Positions 14,735-21,475 of a DNA stretch of 21,599 nucleotides are shown piece by piece (the first letter of the stretch is position 1; each line of letters starts with the position of its first letter). Made by a program: the position numbers and the translations under genes. The stretch covers positions 1 through 21,599 of the forward strand of contig JBJXFQ010000109.1 in assembly GCA_046155605.1 (NCBI GenBank). The letters are read 5' to 3'. This DNA comes from JAEUIZ01 sp046155605. Its GTDB lineage: Bacteria; Planctomycetota; Phycisphaerae; Phycisphaerales; UBA1924. The notes under the pieces are model-generated. The model made no database searches. It was given only the letters and a program-made list of their open reading frames with translations, and was not told the DNA's origin.

Positions 14735-15071
14735 CTGTTTCGTCGCGCCGATCGTCGTCACGCGCGAGCGCCGTGTGGTCGTGCCCAGCGCATCGGGCGC
14801 GCGCTTCGTGAGCCCACATCGCCTGCTCGAACACCCGGAGCGATCCACACGCCCATCCGCATCGCCCGCGCGACGAAATCTGCGGCGAAGCAGCCGACCG
14901 ATGGGCCATCTCGGGGAGAAAGCGAACCGATGGTGCTTGCCGTGTGACGCCTTCTGTCGGTGCATGACGCGATCCACGACGCGCGTGCGTTCTTAGCGCT
15001 GGATTCCTGCGGATTCCGTCATCGCGTTTCGCTGTTCTGCTTTAGGATTGCTTTACGAAGGAGAGTCCGAG
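14735..15071. other. Intergenic region between the efflux operon and the dockerin-tailed hydrolase
   Basis: I see no credible gene in this 337-base gap; the reading frames crossing it are short and unlike known proteins. It should carry the promoter of the hydrolase. A possible -10 box TAGGAT lies at 15043-15048 without a recognisable -35. Upstream is a direct repeat GGATTCC at 15001-15007 and 15011-15017, one helical turn apart. AAGGAG at 15058-15063 is the ribosome-binding site of the next gene. Confidence 0.4.
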
Positions 15072-17600
15072 ATGTGTTCAACCGTCATCGATCGCGTGTC
15101 GGGGAGTCGCCCCGATTCCAACCACACCTCCTCACGGGCCGCCTCGCGCAGCCGACGGCCCCGCGCCATGCTCGCCGCCGGGCTTATCGCGGCCGCGGCG
15201 AACTTCACCCAGGCCCAGCCGTTCAATGTGCGCGCGTGGTACGCCGAGGGGCAGGTATTCGTGGTCTGGCAGTTCCCCGCGCCGCCCGCCGCGCCAACGG
15301 ACACCGTCGAGGTCTATTCGTCCGCGGCAGCCCAGGTTTCCACCGCGGCCATGTCGCAGGAGGGTCGCCTCTTCTTCCCGGAGTACACCGGTCGCCGTCT
15401 GACGGAACTGGCTCCCAATGCCCGATTGCTCGTGCCCACCCCCGGCGGCGGCACATACCGACTCGCCCCTGACGAGGGTGCCTTCGCCTACACGCCCCAC
15501 GCGGCTGGCAACCGATTCTTCGCCGTCGTGGACACGGGCGCAACCATCGTCAACGCGGTCAATAGCGCCGCGACGGCCTTCGCCTACGACCCCGTGAACG
15601 ATCCCGTGCGGCCCCACTGGCAGTTCAACGACACCACGCCCGGCGGGTTCCCCTCTGCCGCATACGTCGTCTGGGGAGACGGGCGGCTCGACCCCAATGA
15701 CGCACGCCCGGACGTCCCGGTCTTTGGCAATCGCAATAAGAACGGCGTCCCGCACGTCTTTACCATCACCCGCCCGCCCGCCGGGCTGCCGGCGACGCCT
15801 GTGCCCTGTGTCTTGGCGCTCCACGGCGGTGGCGACCACTACAACCTCTTCCGCCCGGGCGAGCCCGCCCGCGCCAACCTGACGCTCGGCCTCTCCAACG
15901 GCATCGTCGTCTCGCCCGACGACAGCATCTACGTGCGCATCGAGAGCGACCTCGTGATCATGACCACGGGTTGGTTCGGCTATACCACGAACCTCGATCC
16001 ATTCAACGCGGCACCTCGCGTCGCTCCGCCGAACTCGGATGTCGTTATCAACTACGTCCAGCGGCGCGTGAACTGGATCCTGGACTGGCTCCAAGGCCCT
16101 GGCACGCCGCAGCCCATCGACCCCGATCGCGTGGCGTTGATCGGCCATAGCAACGGCGCGCGCGGCGCGTCGCACCTGAGCCGCCTGACTCCCAGGCGAT
16201 TCAGCGCCGCCGTCGCGTATTGCTACCCCGGCGACTTTACCATGAAAGGCACCGAGGACAACTTCCTCCGCGGCAACTGGGACCAGAACCTCCCCACCAA
16301 CCTTTCCGTGCCGGGCATCGGCACCCTGGGTGTCACCGACGTCTTCACGCCCTCCACGCGGATCTCTGCCACCGAGCGAGATTGGCCGGTGACTCGCTTC
16401 TATTACGGCAAGCGAGACGTGAAGGGCTCGGCGACGTGGACGGCCGTGCAGCGCGCGTCGGTCGATGCGATCGAGGCCACTCGCATGGGACCGATGATCT
16501 CGTGGGATGAGCGCGAGCACGGCGTCGAATACTGGGGCATCGAGAACGCCAGCCCCGGGCCAGATATTGCGCAGTGGATCGTGCCGCCCGCGCCCATCGG
16601 CGGCAGCAAGACGCTTCGCCCCAGCGCGCAATACCTCGCCGACACCTATCGCGCAAGCCAGTCGTACCCCGCTTTCTTCAACACCGATCACGACATGATC
16701 CTCGCCGGCCGTCAGCCCGATCCCGGTCCGGGAGACCCCAATCTGGGCGACGCATGGGGCACCTGGTCCGGATTCTGCGAGTGGGATGGCGCGACCATCG
16801 TGGACACCGCGTCGAGTTGGGCCTGCACGGCCTACCTGACCGGGCTCTCGGCCACGCCCGTGGACAACGCCGGCGTCGCCGAGATCACGACGGACCTCGC
16901 GCCTCGGAAGACCGCCGCCTTTAGCCCGGCCGCCGGCACGCTGGTCACCTGGGTCGCCAGGGACGCGGTGACCAACGCCGTGCGCCAAACCGGAACCTCG
17001 ATCGCGGAGTCTGACGGCGTCGTAGCGGTGTCCGACCTGCGAGTGCCGCGCGATCCGGCGCGGGTTCGTCTGACGCTTTGCACGCAGGGATCGGGCACGG
17101 CCCCCACGATTGCGACGCAACCGGTCAATGCCTCGACGTGCCCCGGCGGGTCGGCGGTCTTCGGCGTGGCCGGCGCGGGCGCGGGGCCCTTCGCGTACCG
17201 CTGGCAGATCGAGGCCGCACCCTCTGGAAGCAACGACTGGGCGGACTTGGCCGACGGCACGATCAACGGCGGCAACGCCGTGGCCGCCGGTACCGCAAGC
17301 CCCGTGCTCACGATCACGGGCATCGACATGTCCGCGGTCGCCCGGTATCGATGCATCATCATCAATGCCCTGGCCTGTGGGAGCGTGATCAGCAACCCCG
17401 CGTCTTTGACGGTCTGTTATGCCAACTGCGACTGCTCGACGACGCCCCCGGTGCTGAACGTGAACGACTTTACGTGCTTTCTGAACCGCTATGCGGCGGG
17501 CAGCCCCTATGCGAACTGCGACAGCAGCACCACCCCGCCGGTCTTGAACGTCAACGACTTCACGTGCTTCCTCAACAAGTTTGCCGCGGCATGTCCGTAG
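15072..17600 (+). CDS. Exported alpha/beta-hydrolase-like protein with Ig-like domain and duplicated GC-type dockerin tail
   Basis: The ATG at 15072 has AAGGAG 8 bases upstream and gives 842 residues. The signal peptide has an unusually long Arg/Ser-rich n-region (about 30 residues, ending SRSRRPRA), then MLAAGLIAAAANFTQA and a probable cleavage before QPF. A hydrolase core is suggested by an oxyanion-type HGGGDHY (251-257), nucleophile elbow GHSNGARG (Ser360) and a possible catalytic His483 in EREHGVEYW; this would make it an esterase or peptidase-like enzyme, but the substrate is unknown. About residues 676-780 resemble an Ig-like domain (TIATQPVNASTCPGGSAVF... TLTITGIDMSAVARYRC-type ending). 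The last 60 residues are two 30-residue GC-type dockerin repeats. The gene stands alone, with convergent genes after it. Confidence 0.88.
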   Translation: MCSTVIDRVSGSRPDSNHTSSRAASRSRRPRAMLAAGLIAAAANFTQAQPFNVRAWYAEGQVFVVWQFPAPPAAPTDTVEVYSSAAAQVSTAAMSQEGRLFFPEYTGRRLTELAPNARLLVPTPGGGTYRLAPDEGAFAYTPHAAGNRFFAVVDTGATIVNAVNSAATAFAYDPVNDPVRPHWQFNDTTPGGFPSAAYVVWGDGRLDPNDARPDVPVFGNRNKNGVPHVFTITRPPAGLPATPVPCVLALHGGGDHYNLFRPGEPARANLTLGLSNGIVVSPDDSIYVRIESDLVIMTTGWFGYTTNLDPFNAAPRVAPPNSDVVINYVQRRVNWILDWLQGPGTPQPIDPDRVALIGHSNGARGASHLSRLTPRRFSAAVAYCYPGDFTMKGTEDNFLRGNWDQNLPTNLSVPGIGTLGVTDVFTPSTRISATERDWPVTRFYYGKRDVKGSATWTAVQRASVDAIEATRMGPMISWDEREHGVEYWGIENASPGPDIAQWIVPPAPIGGSKTLRPSAQYLADTYRASQSYPAFFNTDHDMILAGRQPDPGPGDPNLGDAWGTWSGFCEWDGATIVDTASSWACTAYLTGLSATPVDNAGVAEITTDLAPRKTAAFSPAAGTLVTWVARDAVTNAVRQTGTSIAESDGVVAVSDLRVPRDPARVRLTLCTQGSGTAPTIATQPVNASTCPGGSAVFGVAGAGAGPFAYRWQIEAAPSGSNDWADLADGTINGGNAVAAGTASPVLTITGIDMSAVARYRCIIINALACGSVISNPASLTVCYANCDCSTTPPVLNVNDFTCFLNRYAAGSPYANCDSSTTPPVLNVNDFTCFLNKFAAACP
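17418..17597 (+). repeat. Two tandem 90-bp units encoding the GC-type dockerin motif
   Basis: Unit 1 (17418-17507) encodes YANCDCSTTPPVLNVNDFTC..., unit 2 (17508-17597) encodes YANCDSSTTPPVLNVNDFTC..., both continuing FLN-R/K-Y/F-AA. Protein identity is high, while third codon positions differ often, so the copies are held by selection on the protein and are not a recent DNA duplication. The Asp/Asn-rich loop resembles a calcium-binding dockerin half. Confidence 0.85.
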
Positions 17601-17641
17601 GCACGATGTCGCCCTTCCTGCCCGCGTGCCGCGATCGTGCC
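17600..17641 (+). terminator. Inverted repeat at the end of the dockerin-hydrolase gene (possible terminator)
   Basis: GGCACGAT (17600-17607) pairs perfectly with ATCGTGCC (17634-17641). The stem can extend inward by CGC/GCG after a two-base bulge. It begins at the last base of the stop codon. No T-run follows, so factor-independent termination is not shown; the position between converging genes makes an end-of-transcript role plausible. Confidence 0.35.
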
Positions 17642-17708
17642 ACACGCGACTTCGAATGCATGGCATTGAACGGCGCGGTCGAGTCGCAAATCGGCTCGCT
17701 CGCGTCGA

Positions 17709-17996
17709 TCAGCGCGGCGGCATGCCCAACTCATCCATCGCCCCGTCGATGGCATCGAGGAGTCGGCGGAGGTTCGAGCGGGTATTCGGATCGCCCCACA
17801 GCACGTCGCACTCGATGCGCCAGTTGCACGCGACGATGCGGTTCTCCGTCATGACGAACGGCATGTTCGTTACGACAAACGTGCAACGATCAAAGTGGCA
17901 GCGACGGTACGCGTGGCCGCTCAGGTACACCGTTTGCGAGACGAACTCCTCGTCCTCGTGCGGCGTGAGTTGTCCGATCTGATTCTGGTCGGCCAT
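17709..17996 (-). CDS. Small conserved-looking protein of unknown function (95 aa)
   Basis: The ATG at 17996 is preceded by a strong GGAGGGGG ribosome-binding site. The product starts MADQNQIGQLTPHEDEEFVS and contains TVYLSGHAYRRCHFDRCTFV. That stretch has a five-residue rhythm (RRCHF, DRCTF) reminiscent of one turn of a pentapeptide-repeat helix, which is too short to claim the fold. A helical end follows (NLRRLLDAIDGAMDELGMP). There is no signal peptide, so it is probably cytosolic. It lies 27 bases upstream of nothing on its own strand but directly downstream of ffh in the same direction, so it may be co-transcribed with ffh (27-base gap). I assign no function. Confidence 0.7.
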   Translation of the reverse strand: MADQNQIGQLTPHEDEEFVSQTVYLSGHAYRRCHFDRCTFVVTNMPFVMTENRIVACNWRIECDVLWGDPNTRSNLRRLLDAIDGAMDELGMPPR

Positions 17997-18023
17997 CGCA
18001 TCTCCCCCTCCTGATTCCGCACT

Positions 18024-19598
18024 TTACTTCTTCCGCTTCTTGAAGCGATCTTTGACACTGGCGGTTCGCGTGGAGCCCTTGGATCCGAGGCCCGGCATGC
18101 CGCTCAGGCCCGGAACCAGTCCTTCCATGCCGCCCGAGCCTAACTCGCGGACAGCCTTGACTTTCGCCGCGGCGCTCATCCCGGCCATGCCCTTGCTGAG
18201 TTTGCTGATCGTCTGGAACTGCTTGACGAGGAGGCTCACGTCATCCGGCTTGGTGCCCGACCCCGCCGAGATGCGCCGGCGGCGTGAGTGATCGATGAGG
18301 TCGGGCTTGTCGCGCTCCTTCTTCGTCATCGAGTGGATGATCGCCTCGACCCGATCCAACTGCTTGTCATCGACTTGCACTCCCTTGAGCGCGGCACCGA
18401 CGCCCGGAATCAGGCCCATCAGTTGCTTCAGCGGGCCCATCCGCCGCAGCGCGCGAAGTTGCCCGAGGAAGTCCTCCATCGACATCTCGCCGCGCGCCAG
18501 TTTCGCCTCGAGTTTCGCGGCCTCGTCGGCGGAGACCTGCTCCTGCGCACGCTCGACGAGCGAGACCACGTCGCCCATGCCCAGGATCCGCCCCGCCATC
18601 CGCTCCGCGTGAAACTCCTCGATCGCGTCCAGTTTCTCGCCCACGCCCACGAACCGGATCGGCGCGCCGGTAACGGCCCGCGCCGAGATCGCCGCCCCGC
18701 CACGCGTGTCCGAGTCGAACTTCGTCAGCACCAGTCCATCGACCTTGAGCCGCTCGTGAAACGCCTTCGCCGAGACCATCGCGTCCTGGCCCGTCATCGC
18801 GTCCACGACCAGGAAAATCTGGTGCGGGTGCAGCGTTCGATCGATCGCCGCCAACTCGTTCATCAGATCGTCATTGACGTGCAGGCGGCCCGCGGTGTCG
18901 AGGATCAGCGTGTCCACCCCGGCCTTGCGTGCCGCCGTCACCGCCCGCTGGCAGACCCCCACAGCCACGCCCATCGCCTGCCCATACGCCGCGACCTTGT
19001 CAGGCTCGCTGTAAAACGTCACCCCCGCCCCGCCCGACTGCTCCGTCTCTACCTGCTTGGCGATCGTCTCCAACTGCTCCACGGCTGCCGGGCGCTGCAA
19101 GTCGGCGGCCGCCAGCATCACCGATCGCCCGCGCTTCTTCAGATACGCCGCCAGTTTCCCGCACGTCGTCGTCTTGCCCGATCCCTGGAGCCCGCACATC
19201 ATCACGATCGTCGGCCCGGGCGAGACTCGCATGATGCCCGGCTCGGGAACCGGAACCGACGGCAACTCGACGCCGATCGTTTGCGCCGCCTCCTGCGTCA
19301 ACTCTCCAAGCCTCTCGCCAGAAAGTGGCGCGGCCCCGCCCAGCAGATCGACGAGCCGGCGATAGACGATCCCGATCATCTCGTCGCCGGGCTTGAGGCT
19401 CTTCGTCACCCTCGTTCCCACCGAATCGGCGAGCACACCCTTGGTGAAGTCGTTGACCACGTCCGCGTTGACGTCCGCCTCGAGCAGCGCCGCACGCACG
19501 TCGGCCATCGCTTCCTGGACGTTGGTTTCGGTGATGGCCCCCTTCCCGGAGAGTCGCCGGTACAGGTCGCCAAAGCTCTCGGAGAGTCGCTCGAACAT
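18024..19598 (-). CDS. ffh: Signal recognition particle GTPase Ffh
   Basis: Ffh binds signal sequences on nascent membrane and secreted proteins and delivers ribosomes to FtsY. The ATG at 19598 (GGAG 6 bases upstream) gives MFERLSESFGDLYRRLSGKG, the normal N domain; the frame is open further upstream but without homology. In the G domain I see G1 GLQGSGKTTT (Lys142), DTAGRL (Asp234), G4 TKFDSD (292-297) and the closing GVGEKLDAIEEFH. The M domain carries the RNA-binding RRRRISAGSGTKPDDV. At 524 residues it is longer than the usual 430-460; the extra is a Gly/Met-rich C-terminal tail ending KDRFKKRKK. TKFDS replaces the common TKLDG, keeping the base-recognising Thr-Lys-x-Asp. Confidence 0.97.
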   Translation of the reverse strand: MFERLSESFGDLYRRLSGKGAITETNVQEAMADVRAALLEADVNADVVNDFTKGVLADSVGTRVTKSLKPGDEMIGIVYRRLVDLLGGAAPLSGERLGELTQEAAQTIGVELPSVPVPEPGIMRVSPGPTIVMMCGLQGSGKTTTCGKLAAYLKKRGRSVMLAAADLQRPAAVEQLETIAKQVETEQSGGAGVTFYSEPDKVAAYGQAMGVAVGVCQRAVTAARKAGVDTLILDTAGRLHVNDDLMNELAAIDRTLHPHQIFLVVDAMTGQDAMVSAKAFHERLKVDGLVLTKFDSDTRGGAAISARAVTGAPIRFVGVGEKLDAIEEFHAERMAGRILGMGDVVSLVERAQEQVSADEAAKLEAKLARGEMSMEDFLGQLRALRRMGPLKQLMGLIPGVGAALKGVQVDDKQLDRVEAIIHSMTKKERDKPDLIDHSRRRRISAGSGTKPDDVSLLVKQFQTISKLSKGMAGMSAAAKVKAVRELGSGGMEGLVPGLSGMPGLGSKGSTRTASVKDRFKKRKK

Positions 19599-19732
19599 CG
19601 TGGCTCCGTGGTTTGCGGACGCGCGCCGCCGTGCGCGACCCGCAGAGTCGCCCAAGTCTAGCGGTGGCAAAGCCCGGGCAACCCCGGTCACGCTCCAATC
19701 CGGTCGATCGTGCAGCGGGAGGAGAGTGCGCC

Positions 19733-20188
19733 TTGGACACCACCCTGACCACGCTCGGCCTTCTGTTCGTCGCCGCGTCCCTCACCCTCATGTGGTCCGG
19801 CCCGCGGACCTGGCTTCTCGCCGCGGCCCAGGGCTTGGGCATCCAGGCGATCATTGGTGCCTGCGTGGCCGCGGCACAAGTCCACTACCTCGTGCCCAAG
19901 AGCGCCGAACTCCCCGTCACCGAACGCGTCGTCATGGTCGTCAAGGGCACGCCGCTGGCCGCAGCCGGCTGGACCTCGCACATGCTCCACGAGCGGTTCC
20001 CCACGCCCTGGACGGTCGGCTCCAAGGGCTTTCTCATCGTCGTGGCCGTCCAACTCGGAATCGGCGCACTCTTGCTCGGATCGCGCCGAATGGGCGACGA
20101 GCGCCTGCTTGATCCGGTGCTTTGCTTGCTCGTCCTCATCGTCGTCAGCAATGCCGTCGCCGGCGCGAGTTGGTCCTGGTGGGGATAG
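19733..20188 (+). CDS. Small polytopic membrane protein of unknown function
   Basis: I do not recognise a family. From a TTG at 19733 the product has 151 residues with about four hydrophobic segments: LGLLFVAASLTLMW, AQGLGIQAIIGACVAAA, GFLIVVAVQLGIGALLLG and VLCLLVLIVVSNAVAG. A soluble loop with HYLVPKSAELPVTERVV and a conserved-looking HMLHERFPTPWTVGSKG lies between. I chose TTG because GGGAGGAG (19717-19724) stands 8 bases upstream and the first helix starts a few residues later. The next ATG (19790) would cut off half of helix 1, and upstream ATG 19613 would add a non-homologous-looking tail. It is divergent from ffh and 94 bases before the isomerase gene. An accessory role for a membrane complex is possible but unsupported. 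Confidence 0.7.
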   Translation: MDTTLTTLGLLFVAASLTLMWSGPRTWLLAAAQGLGIQAIIGACVAAAQVHYLVPKSAELPVTERVVMVVKGTPLAAAGWTSHMLHERFPTPWTVGSKGFLIVVAVQLGIGALLLGSRRMGDERLLDPVLCLLVLIVVSNAVAGASWSWWG

Positions 20189-20190
20189 GC

Positions 20191-20229
20191 TCGTCGGAGG
20201 CTCCGAGACGACGGACGAGTCCCTATAAT
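20191..20229 (+). promoter_or_regulatory. Promoter of the exported peptidyl-prolyl isomerase gene, with an upstream dyad
   Basis: A perfect -10 box TATAAT lies at 20224-20229, giving a leader of about 47 bases. No consensus -35 is seen. Its place is taken by a dyad, TCGTCGGAG...CTCCG-AG-ACGA (20191-20211), with a two-base bulge. The dyad could be an activator or repressor site, or a hairpin ending the preceding gene. Confidence 0.4.
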
Positions 20230-20282
20230 GGCAATATGGGCAATGAGCGCCGCGGCAGACCCGCCGGCGCGGAGGACGATCA

Positions 20283-20924
20283 ATGAAGGCGTTGGCAATT
20301 CTCGGTGCGGTCTTGGCCATGGCATCGGCGGCGTTCGGACAAGAGGCCGCGACTCCCGCCAAGCCGACCGAGCCACCGGCAACCACGGAGAAAATCGTGT
20401 ACGTCCAGATGAAGACCTCGATGGGTGATATCTCGCTCGAACTCAACCAGGAGAAGGCACCGATCACCGTCAAAAACTTCCTCGCTTACACCGACAAGAA
20501 GTTCTACGACGGCACCATCTTCCACCGCGTCATCTCGAACTTCATGATCCAGGGAGGCGGCTTCACCGCCGACATGAAAGAGAAGCAGTCGGGCGAGGGC
20601 ATCAAGAACGAGTGGCAGAACGGGCTCAAAAACTCACGCGGCTCGATCGCCATGGCCCGCGTGGGCTATCAGCCCGACTCCGCCAAGGCCCAGTTCTTCA
20701 TCAACGTCGCCGACAACGCCGGCCTCGACCAGCCGCGCGACGGTGCCGGCTACGCCGTCTTCGGCAAAGTCGTCAAGGGCATGGAAACCGTCGACAAAAT
20801 CAAGGCCGTCGATGTTGGAACGCGAAACGGTCACGGCGATGTCCCGGTCAAGGCCATCACCATTGAGTCCGTTCGTCGCATGACCGAGGCCGAGGTCGCG
20901 GCGCTCAAGGCCGAGAAGAAGTAG
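20283..20924 (+). CDS. Exported cyclophilin-type peptidyl-prolyl cis-trans isomerase
   Basis: This 213-residue protein starts at the ATG at 20283, with GGAGG 7 bases upstream. A signal peptide MKALAILGAVLAMASAAFG is cleaved around AFG-QEA, followed by a Pro/Thr-rich linker and one cyclophilin domain from about residue 38. Family motifs are present in order: VKNFLAYTDKKFYDGTIFHRVI, with the catalytic Arg in FHRVI and the FMIQGGG loop, then RGSIAMAR, AQFFINVADNAGLD, and YAVFGKVVKGMETVDKIK. It speeds proline isomerisation during folding of secreted proteins in the periplasm. The tail (TEAEVAALKAEKK) is charged. The next gene is 119 bases downstream. Confidence 0.95.
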   Translation: MKALAILGAVLAMASAAFGQEAATPAKPTEPPATTEKIVYVQMKTSMGDISLELNQEKAPITVKNFLAYTDKKFYDGTIFHRVISNFMIQGGGFTADMKEKQSGEGIKNEWQNGLKNSRGSIAMARVGYQPDSAKAQFFINVADNAGLDQPRDGAGYAVFGKVVKGMETVDKIKAVDVGTRNGHGDVPVKAITIESVRRMTEAEVAALKAEKK

Positions 20925-20949
20925 TTCTCGGGCCGGTCGCTGGCGGCAC

Positions 20950-20972
20950 ATCCGTCAACGCGGCAGACGGAT
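20950..20972 (+). terminator. Inverted repeat after the isomerase gene (possible terminator)
   Basis: ATCCGTC (20950-20956) and GACGGAT (20966-20972) form a 7-bp perfect stem with a 9-base loop, 25 bases after the isomerase stop codon. No T-run follows, so it may only stabilise the mRNA end. Confidence 0.3.
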
Positions 20973-21043
20973 CGCGCGCGATATGTGGCAGGAGGCGCGG
21001 CGATGGTGTCTGTTTGATCGATCGCAACACGAGGAGAATCGCG

Positions 21044-21475
21044 ATGAGCCAGCCGACACGAGCCCAACTGCCCTATTACGAGGAATACGTCGAACAGATC
21101 CTTCGCCCGCGCGTCGCCAAACTCGCCGAAGAGGTCCGCTCCAGCCTTGCCGAACAAGTCTGGCGCGAGATCGTCGCTCGACTCGCCAGCGACCAGCGCT
21201 CCGGCATCCCGCCGACCCCCGAATCCATGGAACAGGTGCGGCACGTCCTCGCCGAGACCCTCGGCATGCGCATCGTCGCCGACCTGCAAGTCTCTTTCGG
21301 TGGCGCTGCTCCAGCCGCCTCACACGCCCCCGCCCCGACTCCCGCCCCGGCGACCGTCAACACCGCGGCGCGGCATGACCCCGCCGCACCCGCTCAGGAA
21401 GTCGTCGAACGCGGCGGTTTCCTCGACAATCCCCTCGCCAGAGCCGTCGGCGGCGTGCGACGAATGGCCCGCTAG
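21044..21475 (+). CDS. Hypothetical protein (143 aa), 3' end at an insertion-sequence junction
   Basis: I do not recognise a family. The ATG at 21044 has GGAG 7 bases upstream. The protein starts MSQPTRAQLPYYEEYVEQIL and is helical for about 80 residues (RPRVAKLAEEVRSSLAEQV, VRHVLAETLGMRIVADLQ). A Pro/Ala linker follows (APAPTPAPATVN) and a short C-terminus with GGFLDNPLARAVGGVRRM. There is no signal peptide or membrane helix. Its TAG stop (21473-21475) is the last codon before the insertion-sequence end, so the native protein may have been longer and been cut by the insertion. Confidence 0.65.
   Translation: MSQPTRAQLPYYEEYVEQILRPRVAKLAEEVRSSLAEQVWREIVARLASDQRSGIPPTPESMEQVRHVLAETLGMRIVADLQVSFGGAAPAASHAPAPTPAPATVNTAARHDPAAPAQEVVERGGFLDNPLARAVGGVRRMAR

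Noticed and set aside
14598..14909. A minus-strand open frame over the TetR promoter and upstream gap
   Set aside because: It crosses the operators, has no ribosome-binding site and encodes a His/Arg/Trp-rich sequence without resemblance to a protein family.
15132..17666. An 844-codon open frame on the minus strand opposite the dockerin-tailed hydrolase
   Set aside because: No recognisable motif; the plus-strand gene has a signal peptide, ribosome-binding site and recognised C-terminal repeats.
18288..19661. A 457-codon plus-strand open frame opposite ffh
   Set aside because: Composition (Arg/His/Leu/Asp-rich) is that of an antisense shadow, and ffh is certain.
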